DNA of 63,022 nt from Rhodospirillales bacterium (lineage in GTDB: Bacteria; Pseudomonadota; Alphaproteobacteria; UBA828): contig JAPPMY010000247.1 of assembly GCA_028818855.1 (NCBI GenBank), positions 1 to 63,022 on the forward strand, written 5' to 3'. The notes under the pieces are model-generated. The model saw nothing but the letters and a program-made list of their open reading frames with translations. It searched no databases and was not told the origin of the DNA. A program made the position numbers and the translations under genes. This document shows, in pieces, positions 7,366-16,626 of this stretch; within the stretch, counting starts at the first letter, position 1; every line of letters starts with the position of its first letter.

Positions 7366-8355
7366 ATGCCCACCGCCTCCCGCCCGATGGGGGTGTTCAT
7401 CCTGGGCGATGCGCCGCCCCGCGACCTCGTCGATCTCAGCCGGCAGGTGGAGCGCGCGGGCTTCTCCGACCTCTGGTTCGCCGAGGACTACTTCATGCTC
7501 TCGGGCTTCGCGAGCGCGGCGCTCGCGCTGCAGGCCACCGAATCGGTCCATGTCGGGATCGGCGCGGTCTCCAACCGGGTGCGGCATCCGGCCGTCACCG
7601 CGATGGAGGCATCGACGCTGGCGAACGCCTATCCGGGGCGCTTCACCCTCGGCATCGGCCACGGCGTGCCGGCCTGGGTCGGGCAGATGCGGCTCACGCC
7701 GAAGTCGGTGCTGGGCTCGATGCGCGAGGCGATCACCGGCGTGAAGCGCCTGCTCGCGGGCGAGACCCTGACGCACTCCGGCGCCTACTACGGCTACGAT
7801 GCGGTGACGCTCACCCATCCCGCGCCCGACCTCGACGTGCTGGCGGCGGTGGTGGGACCGAAATCGATCGACCTCTGCGCCGAGATCGCGGACGGCATGG
7901 TGGTCTCCGTCCTTGCCGGGCCGCGCTACGTGGCGACGGCGAAGGAGCGGATCGCGGCCCTCCGGCGCGAGCGGGGACTGCCGGAGGCGTTCGCGCTGGT
8001 GACGTACGTGCTGGCCAGCGTGGACGAGGACCGCGCCGCCGCCCGCGCCAAGCTCCGCCCCGTGACGGCGTTCTACCTGGAGGCGATGGGGCCCACCCTC
8101 ATCACCGGCGTCTACGACGCCAACGAGGCCCTTGCCGCGATGCTGAAGAAGGGCGGCGCCGGGGCGATCGAAGCCGACATGCCGGACGACTGGCTGGACT
8201 GGCTCGGCGTCGCCGGCCGGCCGGAGGACTGCCGCGCGGGCATCGAGGCGCTCTTCGACGCAGGCGCCACCAAGGTCGTGCTCTGCATCGTGCCGTCGGA
8301 GGAGCTGCCACAACAGCTCGAGACCTTCGGCCGCGCGGTGCTGCCGGGCCTCTGA
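7366..8355 (+). CDS. Luciferase-like (LLM class) flavin/F420-type oxidoreductase
   Basis: A 329-aa luciferase-like TIM-barrel protein (PF00296). Typical segments are DLWFAEDYFM near the N-terminus, GIGAVSNRVRHPAV, and GRFTLGIGHGVPAWVGQM, the cofactor-binding region of the F420/FMN branch. The C-terminal GRPEDCRAGIEALFDAGATKVVL is also family-typical. The order of motifs is closest to methylenetetrahydromethanopterin-reductase-like members, but the cofactor cannot be settled here. It starts at ATG 7366 behind GAAGGGAGA and lies downstream of the TauD-like gene, so the two may be successive oxidations of one compound. It ends 34 bases before a convergent crotonase gene. Confidence 0.88.
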   Translation: MPTASRPMGVFILGDAPPRDLVDLSRQVERAGFSDLWFAEDYFMLSGFASAALALQATESVHVGIGAVSNRVRHPAVTAMEASTLANAYPGRFTLGIGHGVPAWVGQMRLTPKSVLGSMREAITGVKRLLAGETLTHSGAYYGYDAVTLTHPAPDLDVLAAVVGPKSIDLCAEIADGMVVSVLAGPRYVATAKERIAALRRERGLPEAFALVTYVLASVDEDRAAARAKLRPVTAFYLEAMGPTLITGVYDANEALAAMLKKGGAGAIEADMPDDWLDWLGVAGRPEDCRAGIEALFDAGATKVVLCIVPSEELPQQLETFGRAVLPGL

Positions 8356-8389
8356 GTCAGGCCCGCTGCCGGTCCTTGCTACTCGGGAC

Positions 8390-9193
8390 CTATCTGCCCT
8401 TGAAGTCTGCCGCGCGCTTCTCGCGGAAGGCATCGGTGCCTTCCTTCAGGTCCTCGGTGCCGCCGAGATCGTAGAACGAGCGGGATTCGAGGCGGAGCGC
8501 ATCCGCCCGCGGCATGTCGAAGGAGCGCAGCATGACGTCCTTGGCGAAGCGCTGGGCGAGCGGCGCCCGGCTCGCCACGAGCTGGGCGAACTCCAGGGTC
8601 TCGGCCACGAGCCGCTCGGCCGGCACGATGCGGTTGACGAGGCCGATACGGAGCGCGTGCTCCGCGTCGATGCGCCGGCCCGAGAGGATGATCTCCATGG
8701 CGTTGCCGAGGCCCACGATCTGCGGCAGGCGCACGCAGCCGCCGTCGCAGGGGTGAAAACCCCAGTTCACGTCCTGATGGGCGAACTCGGCGTTGGGCGA
8801 GCAGAAGCGGATGTCGCAGGCCTCGGCAAGCTCCAGCCCGCCCGAGATCGCGTAGCCGTTGACCGCCGCGATGATGGGCTTGTCGATCTCGAGCCCGCGC
8901 GTGATGCCGCCGAAGCCGGGCCCGTCGGTGAAGCGCGTGCGGAACTCGGGCGCCGGGCGCCCGGCATAGTTCATGGTGTAGGTCTTGAGGTCGGCGCCAG
9001 CGCAGAACGCGCTCTCGCCCGCGCCGGTGATGACGGCGACCCGCGCCTCGTCGTCCGCCTGGAACGCGCGCCAGCGCTCGATCAGCCGGTCGTTGGCCGC
9101 GAAGTCGAGGGAGTTCATCTTCTCGGCGCGGTCGATGGTGATGAGCCGCACGTGGCCGTGCGCCTCGTAGAGGATGTCGTTCGCCGCCGTCAC
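8390..9193 (-). CDS. Enoyl-CoA hydratase/isomerase (crotonase) family protein
   Basis: A 267-aa crotonase (PF00378) with the oxyanion-hole segments AFCAGADLKTY and NGYAISGGLELAEACDIRF, and a normal C-terminal FREKRAADFKGR. In the active site, the second glutamate region is kept (GNAMEIILSGRRI), but the first, usually in a PE motif, reads AHQD, so a Gln probably sits at the first catalytic position. Simple water addition to enoyl-CoA is therefore uncertain; isomerase, hydrolase or decarboxylase chemistry is possible. It starts with GTG at 9193, 16 bases after the upstream SDR stop, so the two form an operon on this strand. Confidence 0.87.
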   Translation of the reverse strand: MTAANDILYEAHGHVRLITIDRAEKMNSLDFAANDRLIERWRAFQADDEARVAVITGAGESAFCAGADLKTYTMNYAGRPAPEFRTRFTDGPGFGGITRGLEIDKPIIAAVNGYAISGGLELAEACDIRFCSPNAEFAHQDVNWGFHPCDGGCVRLPQIVGLGNAMEIILSGRRIDAEHALRIGLVNRIVPAERLVAETLEFAQLVASRAPLAQRFAKDVMLRSFDMPRADALRLESRSFYDLGGTEDLKEGTDAFREKRAADFKGR

Positions 9194-9209
9194 CGCGCCG
9201 CCCTCGCCG

Positions 9210-9965
9210 CTACCAGGCGGCCCAGCCGTTATCGACCAGCAGGTCCACGCCGTGGACCGAGTCCGAATCGGCCGACGCGAGGAAGACGGCGGCGCCCGTG
9301 AGCTGATCCGGGTCCATGTGGCCGATCCCGGTCGGCGTCAGCTCCGCCTGGCGCGCGTCGTAGGCCTCGTCCGCGCGGAAGGCGGCGTTCATGTCGGTCT
9401 TGATGTTGCCGGGCGAGAGCGCGTTGACGTTGATGCCGTCGGCCGCAAGCTCCAGGCAGAGCGCCTTCGTCATGTTGGTGAGCCCGCCCTTCGTCGCGCA
9501 GTAGGCGCTGGAGTTGGGAAACCCGCCGCAGCCCGCGATGGACGAGATGTTGATGATCTTGCCGGCGCCCTTGGCCTTCATGGCGGGTACGACGGCCTTG
9601 GTCAGGAAGAACGCGCCCTTGAGATTGAGCGCGTGCTGGGCGTCCCAGTTCTCCTCGGTGACCTCCTCGATGGGCATGGGCGTGAAGATGCCGGCGTTGT
9701 TCACCAGGATGTCCACGGTGCCGAAGGCGGCGATCACCTCCTGCGCCAGGCGCTCGCACGCAGCGACCGCGCCGATGTCCGCGGTGAACGCCCGGGCCTT
9801 GCCGCCGGCGGCCTCGATCTCGGCCACCACCCCCTCGGCGCGGTCCCGCTTCTCGTGGGCGACCACCGCGACGGTGGCGCCCTCCTGCCCGTAGCGCCGC
9901 GCGATGCAGGCGCCGATCCCGCGCGAGCCACCGGTGACGATCGCAATCTTCCCCTCAAGCTTCAT
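9210..9965 (-). CDS. Short-chain dehydrogenase/reductase (SDR)
   Basis: A 251-aa classical SDR. The Rossmann motif TGGSRGIG lies near residues 11-18, the structural NNAG motif follows at about residue 90, then the catalytic Ser in INISSIAG and the YCATK pair. The C-terminal SADSDSVHGVDLLVDNGW is the usual FabG-like ending. It probably oxidises or reduces a secondary alcohol with NAD(P); lack of an acidic residue right after the second strand (AVVAHEKRD) leans toward NADP. ATG at 9965. It heads a two-gene unit with the crotonase and diverges from the importer gene at 10198, so the 232-base gap must hold promoters for both directions. Confidence 0.9.
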   Translation of the reverse strand: MKLEGKIAIVTGGSRGIGACIARRYGQEGATVAVVAHEKRDRAEGVVAEIEAAGGKARAFTADIGAVAACERLAQEVIAAFGTVDILVNNAGIFTPMPIEEVTEENWDAQHALNLKGAFFLTKAVVPAMKAKGAGKIINISSIAGCGGFPNSSAYCATKGGLTNMTKALCLELAADGINVNALSPGNIKTDMNAAFRADEAYDARQAELTPTGIGHMDPDQLTGAAVFLASADSDSVHGVDLLVDNGWAAW

Positions 9966-10197
9966 GGCGCTCCGTCCCTCGTTGCGGCGCCGATCTTAGG
10001 AGCCCGCCCCGGCCGGCGACAAGGACTGCGCGCGACTCACCGCCTCGCCCGGCCCGCCAAGGATGGCCACGGAGAAAAATCCTTGCACCGCCGCGCCTGC
10101 CGACGGCAAGCTTCCCATGCGGCAGTCAGGGGAGGACCGCCCGGAGCGGCGCCCGCGAGACAACGGAACACGCCTGCCGCGCAGGGAGGGATCGACA

Positions 10198-11886
10198 ATG
10201 CACATCACGTGGCTGCATCGCCTGCTCGTCGCAATCGTGGCTGCCATCGGCGTGGCCGGTGCGGCGCAGGCCAAGGACCTGCTGGTGCTGGCCGACGACA
10301 TTCCCGCCGGCCTCGACTACGACGGGCCGACGGCATCGCTGATCCCGACCTATGGCGGCATCGCGAACCTGCTGGAGCCGCTGGTCTACTACGCGCACGG
10401 CGAGGTGAACGAGGAGGGCGTGCAGCTCCTCGACTTCAACAAGTTCGAGGGCAGGCTCGCGGAATCCTGGACCTACGACCCCGAGACCTTCACCTGGACG
10501 TTCAAGCTCCGCCAGGGCGTCAAGGGCTGCAACGGCGCCACCTTCAACGCCGACGACGTGGTCTATACCTTCGCCCGCGCGAAGTCGGTGAGCGGGGCTG
10601 CGCCGATCGGCTGGTTCCTCTCCAATGTGGGCTCGATCGACGGCTTCACCCCGGCCGTCTTCGCCCAGGACGAATCCGGCGCCGCAGCGCGCACCCTCGG
10701 CGACGAGGTCACGAAGATCGACGACTACACGGTGCAGATCCGCCAGTCCGGGCCGAACCAGCTCTTCCTCCGCGTGCTCACCATCTTCGGCCTCTACATC
10801 TACGACAAGGAGACCATGGAGGCCAACGCGACCGAGGAGGATCCCTGGAGCCACACCTACAACAACAACGTCAACGCGCCGGGCTTCGGCCCCTGGTGCC
10901 TGGACAACTGGGACAAGGGCGCGGGCTTCACCGTGAAGGCGAACCCGGATTACTACCTGGGCCCCGCAGCCTATGACCGTGTCGTGCTGCGGAAGGTGCC
11001 GCAGAGCGCCAACCGCGTCGCCATCCTGCAGTCGGGCCGGGCGCAGATCGCCGAGCGGCTGACGCCCAAGGAATACGACAGCCTGAGCAAGATCGACGGC
11101 GTCAAGGTCGTCAGCGCCTACGGCAACGAGAACCTCTTCCTCTACGTCAACTACCAGGTGCCGCCCTACGACAACCTGGCGATGCGCAAGGCGCTGGCCC
11201 ACGCGGTGCCCTACGACAAGGTCATCTCCACCAGCTACTTCGGCAAGGCGCGCAAGTGGCCGGGGATGATCCCGACGACCTATCCGGGCTACCACGAGGC
11301 CTCGGTGCAGTACGAGGAGAACCAGGCGAAGGCCCGCGCGTACCTGGCAGAAGCCGGCTATCCCGAGGGCCAGGGCCTGGAGGCCTTCCCCGACGCGCTC
11401 AGGATCACCTACATCGCCGAGAAGGAATCGGCCTTGGGCCCCACCGCGACCGTGCTGCAGACGGCGCTCCGCGACGTGGGAATCGAGATGGAGCTGGACC
11501 CCATCCCGCAGACCCAGTACGGCGAGCGCGAGCTGGTCAAGAAGGACATGCCGCTCGGCTTGACCGACCACGTGAAGCCGATCGGCGTCGACGCCGCCTA
11601 CGGCATCCTGCTCAGCTACGTGACCGCGGCCAAGGGCGGGATCATGAACGCCATGAACTACAGCAACGAGGCGGTGGACAACGCGCTCTTCGCCACCTTG
11701 AACGAGGCGGACGACGCCAAGCGCACGGCGACGCTGATCGACATTCAAGAGACGCTGATGGAGGAGCTCGCGATGGTGCCGATCCTCGAATACAAGACCC
11801 ACTGGGCGACGTCCGCGGATGTCACCGGGGTCGTCTGGCACCCGGACAACGCGCTCCACTACTACGACTTCCGCCCCGCCGAGTAG
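10198..11886 (+). CDS. ABC importer periplasmic binding protein, family 5 (peptide/opine type), island A
   Basis: A 562-aa extracellular solute-binding protein of family 5 (PF00496). A Sec signal peptide covers residues 1-25 with cleavage expected after AQA. Family features include LAESWTYDPETFTWTFKLRQGV, the FNADDVVYTFARAK block and late AMRKALAHAVPYDKV. It captures the cargo for the two permeases and fused ATPase downstream; these importers carry peptides, opines, glutathione or other mid-size polar molecules. It starts at ATG 10198 behind GCAGGGAGGG and is the first gene of island A (to 22249). The in-frame extension from 10063 precedes the signal peptide and was rejected. Confidence 0.93.
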   Translation: MHITWLHRLLVAIVAAIGVAGAAQAKDLLVLADDIPAGLDYDGPTASLIPTYGGIANLLEPLVYYAHGEVNEEGVQLLDFNKFEGRLAESWTYDPETFTWTFKLRQGVKGCNGATFNADDVVYTFARAKSVSGAAPIGWFLSNVGSIDGFTPAVFAQDESGAAARTLGDEVTKIDDYTVQIRQSGPNQLFLRVLTIFGLYIYDKETMEANATEEDPWSHTYNNNVNAPGFGPWCLDNWDKGAGFTVKANPDYYLGPAAYDRVVLRKVPQSANRVAILQSGRAQIAERLTPKEYDSLSKIDGVKVVSAYGNENLFLYVNYQVPPYDNLAMRKALAHAVPYDKVISTSYFGKARKWPGMIPTTYPGYHEASVQYEENQAKARAYLAEAGYPEGQGLEAFPDALRITYIAEKESALGPTATVLQTALRDVGIEMELDPIPQTQYGERELVKKDMPLGLTDHVKPIGVDAAYGILLSYVTAAKGGIMNAMNYSNEAVDNALFATLNEADDAKRTATLIDIQETLMEELAMVPILEYKTHWATSADVTGVVWHPDNALHYYDFRPAE

Positions 11887-11910
11887 GGCAGAGAGCGGGA
11901 GGCCGGAACG

Positions 11911-12531
11911 GTGGAGATGGAGCTCAGCAGGGAGCGCACGGCGCTCGTCGTCATCGACATGCAGCGCGCCTTCCTCGAGGACGAGGGCTCGCTTGCGCAG
12001 GCGGGAATCGACATCACCGGGCTGAAGGCCGCGATGGCGGGCTGCAAGCGGCTGCTGGCCTCGGCCCGGCAGGCAGGCGTCCCGGTGATCCACACGCGCT
12101 ATGTCTACCGGCCGGACTACGCCGACGGCGGCATCCTCGTGAACTACATCATGCCGCAGCTTCGCGAGGTGGATTCGCTCGCCGCCGGCACGCCGGACAT
12201 CGAGATCGTGGACGAGCTTGCGCCGGTGGACGGCGAGACGGTCATCGACAAGAACCGGCCGAGCGCCTTCTACGCCACCAACATCGAGCCGCTGCTGAAC
12301 GGCCTCGGCGTCGACAGCCTCGTCGTCTGCGGCGTGACCACCAACATCTGCGTCGAGACGACGGTGCGCGACGCCAGCCAGCGCGACTACAAGGTCTTCG
12401 TGCCGAAGGACGCGACCGGCGAGCTGGAGCAGCTCCGCTACGACGGCGCGCTCGCCGGCATGGCCTGGGTCTTCGCCAAGATCGTCGACACCGACGACGT
12501 GATCAGCGTCTGGGGCCAGGGCAACCAGTGA
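11911..12531 (+). CDS. Isochorismatase-family cysteine hydrolase
   Basis: A 206-aa cysteine hydrolase (PF00857). The triad is complete: D16 (VVIDMQ), K114 (DKNRPSAF) and C147 (TTNICVETT), with the cis-peptide region CGVTTN before the Cys. Family members include nicotinamidase, N-carbamoylsarcosine amidase and RutB, so it most likely breaks an amide, carbamoyl or ureido bond. The start is GTG 11911, with a possible ATG six bases later. It sits between the binding-protein gene and the permease genes of the same importer, which implies it acts on the imported compound or an early intermediate. Confidence 0.9.
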   Translation: MEMELSRERTALVVIDMQRAFLEDEGSLAQAGIDITGLKAAMAGCKRLLASARQAGVPVIHTRYVYRPDYADGGILVNYIMPQLREVDSLAAGTPDIEIVDELAPVDGETVIDKNRPSAFYATNIEPLLNGLGVDSLVVCGVTTNICVETTVRDASQRDYKVFVPKDATGELEQLRYDGALAGMAWVFAKIVDTDDVISVWGQGNQ

Positions 12532-12589
12532 GCGAACGGCCGGCGGCCCGGCAGCGGCCGGCGGCCACGCGGTGACTTCAGCCGATTCC

Positions 12590-12752
12590 CACCTCCCCCT
12601 CTCCCCCTCCCGACTCTTCGATTCCCTCAGTCGGCGCGCGGCGCGGTCGCGCCGTCCGGGCCTTGCGGCCCGGCAGGGCGGAGGAGGAACGCAGGCGGCG
12701 CCGGCTTTTCTCCCTCTCCTCCCTGGGGAGGAGAGGGCCGGGGAGAGGTGGG
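12590..12752. repeat. GC-rich palindromic repeat, type 2, copy 1
   Basis: An intergenic inverted repeat with outer ends CACCTCCCCCTCTCCCC and GGGGAGAGGTGGGG, and an inner hairpin CTCTCCTCCCTGGGGAGGAG near the right end. The last 40 bases are almost identical to the element at 42936-43039. Such CACCTC...GAGGTG repeats are widely scattered in high-GC alpha- and betaproteobacteria. Here it separates the cysteine hydrolase from the first permease of the same importer, so the stem may cause a drop in expression between the binding protein and the membrane genes. Confidence 0.75.
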
Positions 12753-12777
12753 GACGCTTGCAGGCGGCCCGCGTAGG

Positions 12778-13806
12778 ATGATCGGCCGCTTCGTCCTCCG
12801 CCGCCTCGGCATCGCCGTGCTTCAGCTTCTCGGCGTGGCGCTTGCGGTCTTCTTCCTCATCAGGCTGCTGCCGGCCGACCCCGTCGCCCGTCTGGTCGGG
12901 CTGAACGCCAGCGAGGAGGCCTATGCCCAGGCCGAGCGCACCCTCGGCCTCGACCGCCCCGTCGTCGATCAGCTCTTGAGCTTCCTCGGGCTTTCCGACA
13001 AGGGCGCCGACGGGCTGGCCGACGGCAGCCTCGGCCTCTCGTGGGTGACCGGCGATCCGGTATTCCTCGAGATCGGGCGCTTCCTGCCGGTCACGCTGGA
13101 GCTGGTGACGCTCGCGCTCCTGATCTCCTTCCTCATCGCCATCCCGCTCGGCATGGCGAGCGCGACCAGGCCGGGCGGCATCGCCGACCGCATCGCCTTC
13201 GTCTGGGGGCTCTTCGCCGGCGCCCAGCCGGATTACTGGTGGGGCCTGCTCTTCGTCTTCCTCTTCTTCTTCATCCTCGGCATCGCGCCGCCGCCGCTCG
13301 GCCGCATCGACCCGCTGCTCATCGAGCCGAGCGTGATAACGGGCTTCCTCACCGTCGATTCGCTGCTGCAGGGGCGGCTCGACACCTTCGTCTCGGCGCT
13401 CCACCACCTGATGCTGCCGATCCTCACCCAGGTGTTCGTGGTCTCCGGCGCGATCACGAAGATGGTGCGCCAGAACATGATCCGCGCCCTGCAATCGGAC
13501 TACATCCTCTACGCCCGCTGCTGCGGCCTTTCCAAGCGGCACGTCGGCCGCTACGCGCTCCGCGCGGCGCTCACGCCTGCGGTCACGCTGGTCGGCATCT
13601 TCTACGGCGTGCTGCTGAGCGCCGCCGTCACGGTGGAGCTCGTCTTCTCGCTCGGCGGCATCGGCGAGTACGCGATCCGCTCGATCCTCTCCTTCGACTA
13701 CCCGGCGATCCAGGGCGTGGTGCTGATCGTGGCGCTGGTGTCTCTCCTTATCTACCTGCTGCTCGACATCATCCACGCCTACCTCGACCCCAGGGTGAAG
13801 TACTGA
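12778..13806 (+). CDS. ABC importer permease, DppB type, island A
   Basis: A 342-aa inner-membrane permease (PF00528) of the DppB/OppB kind. The N-terminal RRLGIAVLQLLGVALAVFFLIRLLPADP is the usual first helix and periplasmic start, and the ATPase-contact loop reads YILYARCCGLSKRHVGRYALR before the last helices. It should pair with the DppC-type permease starting 16 bases downstream. The start is ATG 12778, directly after the repeat; an ATG at 12748 would lie inside the repeat and was rejected. The periplasmic loop near residues 60-85 is longer than in E. coli DppB. Confidence 0.93.
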   Translation: MIGRFVLRRLGIAVLQLLGVALAVFFLIRLLPADPVARLVGLNASEEAYAQAERTLGLDRPVVDQLLSFLGLSDKGADGLADGSLGLSWVTGDPVFLEIGRFLPVTLELVTLALLISFLIAIPLGMASATRPGGIADRIAFVWGLFAGAQPDYWWGLLFVFLFFFILGIAPPPLGRIDPLLIEPSVITGFLTVDSLLQGRLDTFVSALHHLMLPILTQVFVVSGAITKMVRQNMIRALQSDYILYARCCGLSKRHVGRYALRAALTPAVTLVGIFYGVLLSAAVTVELVFSLGGIGEYAIRSILSFDYPAIQGVVLIVALVSLLIYLLLDIIHAYLDPRVKY

Positions 13807-13822
13807 GCGGGGCGGGGGCGGC

Positions 13823-14749
13823 ATGACCGATCTCACGGGCGCCCCCAACTCGGCCCTGCCGGCGGCGGACCGGCGCGGCCTGCTGGCGCGGCTCAGGAGC
13901 GACCGCTTCTTCCTCGTCGGCACGGTGATCGTCGCGCTCTCGCTCTTTCTCGCGGCCTTCGGCCCCCTCATCAGCCCCTACGACCCGTTGCGCTCCACCG
14001 GCGAGATCTCGGTGCCGCCGCCGCCCATCGAGACCTGGCCGCGCCTTCTCTACGAGACCGTGAGCGGCCAGCGCGAAGCGCCGCCGCACTGGTTCGGCAC
14101 CGACCAGTCCGGCCTCGACGTGTTCTCCCGCGTCATCTCGGCGCCGCGCGCGGACATGACGATCGCGCTGGGCGGCGCGCTGATCTCGCTGGTGATCGGC
14201 ACCTTCCTCGGGCTGCTGGCGGGCTTCTATCGCAATTGGGCGACCGAGTTCATGATGCGGATCTCGGACGTGCTGCAGTCCTTCCCGGTCTTCATCACCG
14301 CGATGATCCTGGTCGCCCTCTCGGGCCGGCAGACCGGCAACCTCGTGCTGGCGCTGGCGCTGGTCTACACGCCGATCTTCGTCCGCCTCACGCGCGCCGA
14401 GGTGATGGCGCAAAGCTCGCGCGGCTACGTGCAGGCGGCGCTCGCGGTGGGCAACTCGCGCTGGACCATCGCGATCAAGCACGTGCTGCCCAACTCGCTC
14501 GTGCCCTCGCTCGTGCAGATGTCGGTCACCATCGGGTTCGCGATCATCCTCACCGCGGGCCTCAGCTTCGTGGGCGCCGGCGTGCGCCCGCCGACGCCGG
14601 AATGGGGCAGCATGATCTCCATCGGCGCGCAGCAGCTCATCCTGGGCGAGTGGTGGCCCTCCGTCTTCCCCGGCGTCGCCATCTCGCTCACGGTGCTGGG
14701 CTACGCCTTCGTCGGCCACACCATCGAAGCGGAGTTCCGCGAGGAATGA
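13823..14749 (+). CDS. ABC importer permease, DppC type, island A
   Basis: A 308-aa partner permease (PF00528) with the DppC N-terminal cytosolic segment, first helix at about residues 33-53 and a long periplasmic loop holding HWFGTDQSGLDVFSR, a family hallmark. The ATPase-contact loop reads GYVQAALAVGNSRWTIAIKHVLPNS, and the protein ends with the usual GLSFVGAGVRPPTPEWG and GHTIEAEFREE. ATG 13823. The stop overlaps the ATPase start (ATGA), a sign of tightly coupled translation of the complex. Confidence 0.94.
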   Translation: MTDLTGAPNSALPAADRRGLLARLRSDRFFLVGTVIVALSLFLAAFGPLISPYDPLRSTGEISVPPPPIETWPRLLYETVSGQREAPPHWFGTDQSGLDVFSRVISAPRADMTIALGGALISLVIGTFLGLLAGFYRNWATEFMMRISDVLQSFPVFITAMILVALSGRQTGNLVLALALVYTPIFVRLTRAEVMAQSSRGYVQAALAVGNSRWTIAIKHVLPNSLVPSLVQMSVTIGFAIILTAGLSFVGAGVRPPTPEWGSMISIGAQQLILGEWWPSVFPGVAISLTVLGYAFVGHTIEAEFREE

Positions 14750-16590
14750 GCGCAGACGCTCTGCATGGCGCCGCCGACGGCGCGGAAGACATCCTCTCGG
14801 TGCAGGGCCTCACCGTGGCGTTCGCCGGCAGCGAGGGCGCGGAGCACGTCGCGGTGAAGGATTTTTCGCTCACCATCGGCGCGGGCGAGTTCGTCGGCGT
14901 CATGGGCGAGCCCGGCTGCGGCAAGTCGACCGCGGCGATCGCGATGATGGGCCTGGTGCGCCCGCCCGGCCGCATCGTGGCCGGCGAAGTGCATTATCTC
15001 GGGCGCGACCTGCTCGCCATGAGCGACGCGGAGCTGGATGCGATCCGCGGCCGGGACATCGGGCTCATCGTGCAGAGCCCCCGCACCTCGCTCCATCCCA
15101 TGCTCACGGTCGGCCGGCAGATCGAGAACGTCTACCGCGCGCACAACCGCGTGAGCCGCAGGGCCGCGCACGCGCGCGCCATCGAGATGCTGCAGCTCGT
15201 CGGCATCAACGACCCCGAGCGGCGGGTGAAGTCGTACCCCCACGAGCTTTCCACGGGCATGACCCAGCGCGTGCTGATCGCCATGGCCATGAGCTCCGGC
15301 CCGAAGCTGCTGATCGCGGACGAACCCACCAGCGGCCTCGACGTCACGATCCAGGCGCAGTTCCTCGACCAGATGTGGGAGACGGCGAACCGCACCGGTT
15401 CCGCCGTGCTGGTGGTGACGCAGGACCTCGGCATCGTCGCCAACTACTGCGACCGCGTGGTCATCATGGAACGCGGCGAGATCGTGGAAGCCAGCGCCGT
15501 GCGGGACTTCTTCGCAGCGCCCGCGCACGACTACAGCCGGCGCATCCTCTCGCTCCAGCGGGAGAGCGCGGCCAGCGTGGCGGACGCGGCCGGCGCGGGC
15601 GGCACGGCGGCCGATCCGCTGGTCTCGGTGGAGGGGCTCGCCAAGGACTTCGACATCCGCGGCTCCAAGGACAAGGTCCACGCCGCCGACGATGTCTCCT
15701 TCCTGGTCCATCGCGGCGAGGCGATCGGCCTCGTCGGCGAGAGCGGCTCGGGCAAGACCACGGTCGGCCGCTGCATCGTGCGCCTGGAGGAGCCCACGCG
15801 GGGCACGGTGCGCTTTCGTGACGAGACCGTGAGCGACATCACGCAGCGGGAGTTCACGCCCTTCCGCAACGCCATGCAGATCGTCTTCCAGGACCCCACG
15901 GATTCGATGAACCCGCGCTGGAGTGTCGAGCAGGTGCTGACGGAGCCGCTCGACCTCCACACGACGCTCGCTCCGGCCGAGAAGCGCAAGCGCGTGACGG
16001 CGCTGATGAAGATGGTGGGGATCGACCCTGCGGTGCGCGAGGTGAAGCCGCGCCAGCTCGGCGCCGGCCGCCAGCAGCGCATCGCCATCGCCCGCGCGCT
16101 CGCGACCGAGCCCGCCTTCATCGTGCTCGACGAGCCGACCTCGGCGCTGAGCCCGGAGACGCGGGCCGAGATCATCGAGCTTCTGATCCGGCTCTCGCGC
16201 GAGCTCGACATCGCCTATCTCTTCATCTCCCACGACCTGACCACGATCGAGCGCGTCTGCGACCGGATCGTGGTGATGTACCTCGGGCAGGTGGTCGAGA
16301 CCGGCACACGGGACGAGGTGTTCCGGGCGCCGCTGCACCCCTATTCGCGGGTGCTGCTGGCCTCCCACCTCTTCCCCGACATCGCCGACCGGCGGGTCGA
16401 CAGGGCCGAGCGGGTGACGCTCAAGGGCGAGATCCCGAGCCCGGTCTCGCTGCCGGAGGGCTGCTACCTGTATGGTCGCTGCCCGAACCAGGTGGAGCGC
16501 TGCCGCGCCATGCCGCAGGTGCTGGAAGAGGTGTCGCCGGGCCGCTCGGTGCGCTGCTGGCGTGCGGTGGCCGGCGAGCTTTCAGGCTAG
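14746..16590 (+). CDS. Fused double ABC ATPase (DppD-DppF type), island A, with degenerate sites
   Basis: A 614-aa protein with two nucleotide-binding domains in one chain, driving the two permeases upstream. Domain 1: Walker A GEPGCGKST (residues 54-62), signature region LSTGMTQR and Walker B LLIADEPTSGLD. Domain 2: Walker A GESGSGKTT near residue 333, signature LGAGRQQ (438-444) and Walker B FIVLDEPTSAL. The C-terminal oligopeptide-type extension has LPEGCYLYGRCPN. Odd points: the H-loop of domain 1 has Q226 in TQDLG where nearly all have His, and neither signature is the canonical LSGGQ. One ATP site may hydrolyse poorly. The start overlaps the permease stop (ATGA). Confidence 0.93.
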   Translation: MSADALHGAADGAEDILSVQGLTVAFAGSEGAEHVAVKDFSLTIGAGEFVGVMGEPGCGKSTAAIAMMGLVRPPGRIVAGEVHYLGRDLLAMSDAELDAIRGRDIGLIVQSPRTSLHPMLTVGRQIENVYRAHNRVSRRAAHARAIEMLQLVGINDPERRVKSYPHELSTGMTQRVLIAMAMSSGPKLLIADEPTSGLDVTIQAQFLDQMWETANRTGSAVLVVTQDLGIVANYCDRVVIMERGEIVEASAVRDFFAAPAHDYSRRILSLQRESAASVADAAGAGGTAADPLVSVEGLAKDFDIRGSKDKVHAADDVSFLVHRGEAIGLVGESGSGKTTVGRCIVRLEEPTRGTVRFRDETVSDITQREFTPFRNAMQIVFQDPTDSMNPRWSVEQVLTEPLDLHTTLAPAEKRKRVTALMKMVGIDPAVREVKPRQLGAGRQQRIAIARALATEPAFIVLDEPTSALSPETRAEIIELLIRLSRELDIAYLFISHDLTTIERVCDRIVVMYLGQVVETGTRDEVFRAPLHPYSRVLLASHLFPDIADRRVDRAERVTLKGEIPSPVSLPEGCYLYGRCPNQVERCRAMPQVLEEVSPGRSVRCWRAVAGELSG

Positions 16591-16626
16591 GATCGCGAAG
16601 GGACGGGAAACGCAGGGGCAAATGCG

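Noticed and set aside
10126-13971. Very long open frame (1281 codons) on the minus strand
   Set aside because: It lies opposite the binding protein, hydrolase and permease genes and reads as an Arg/Ala/His-rich shadow with no family sequence, as expected from GC-rich third positions.
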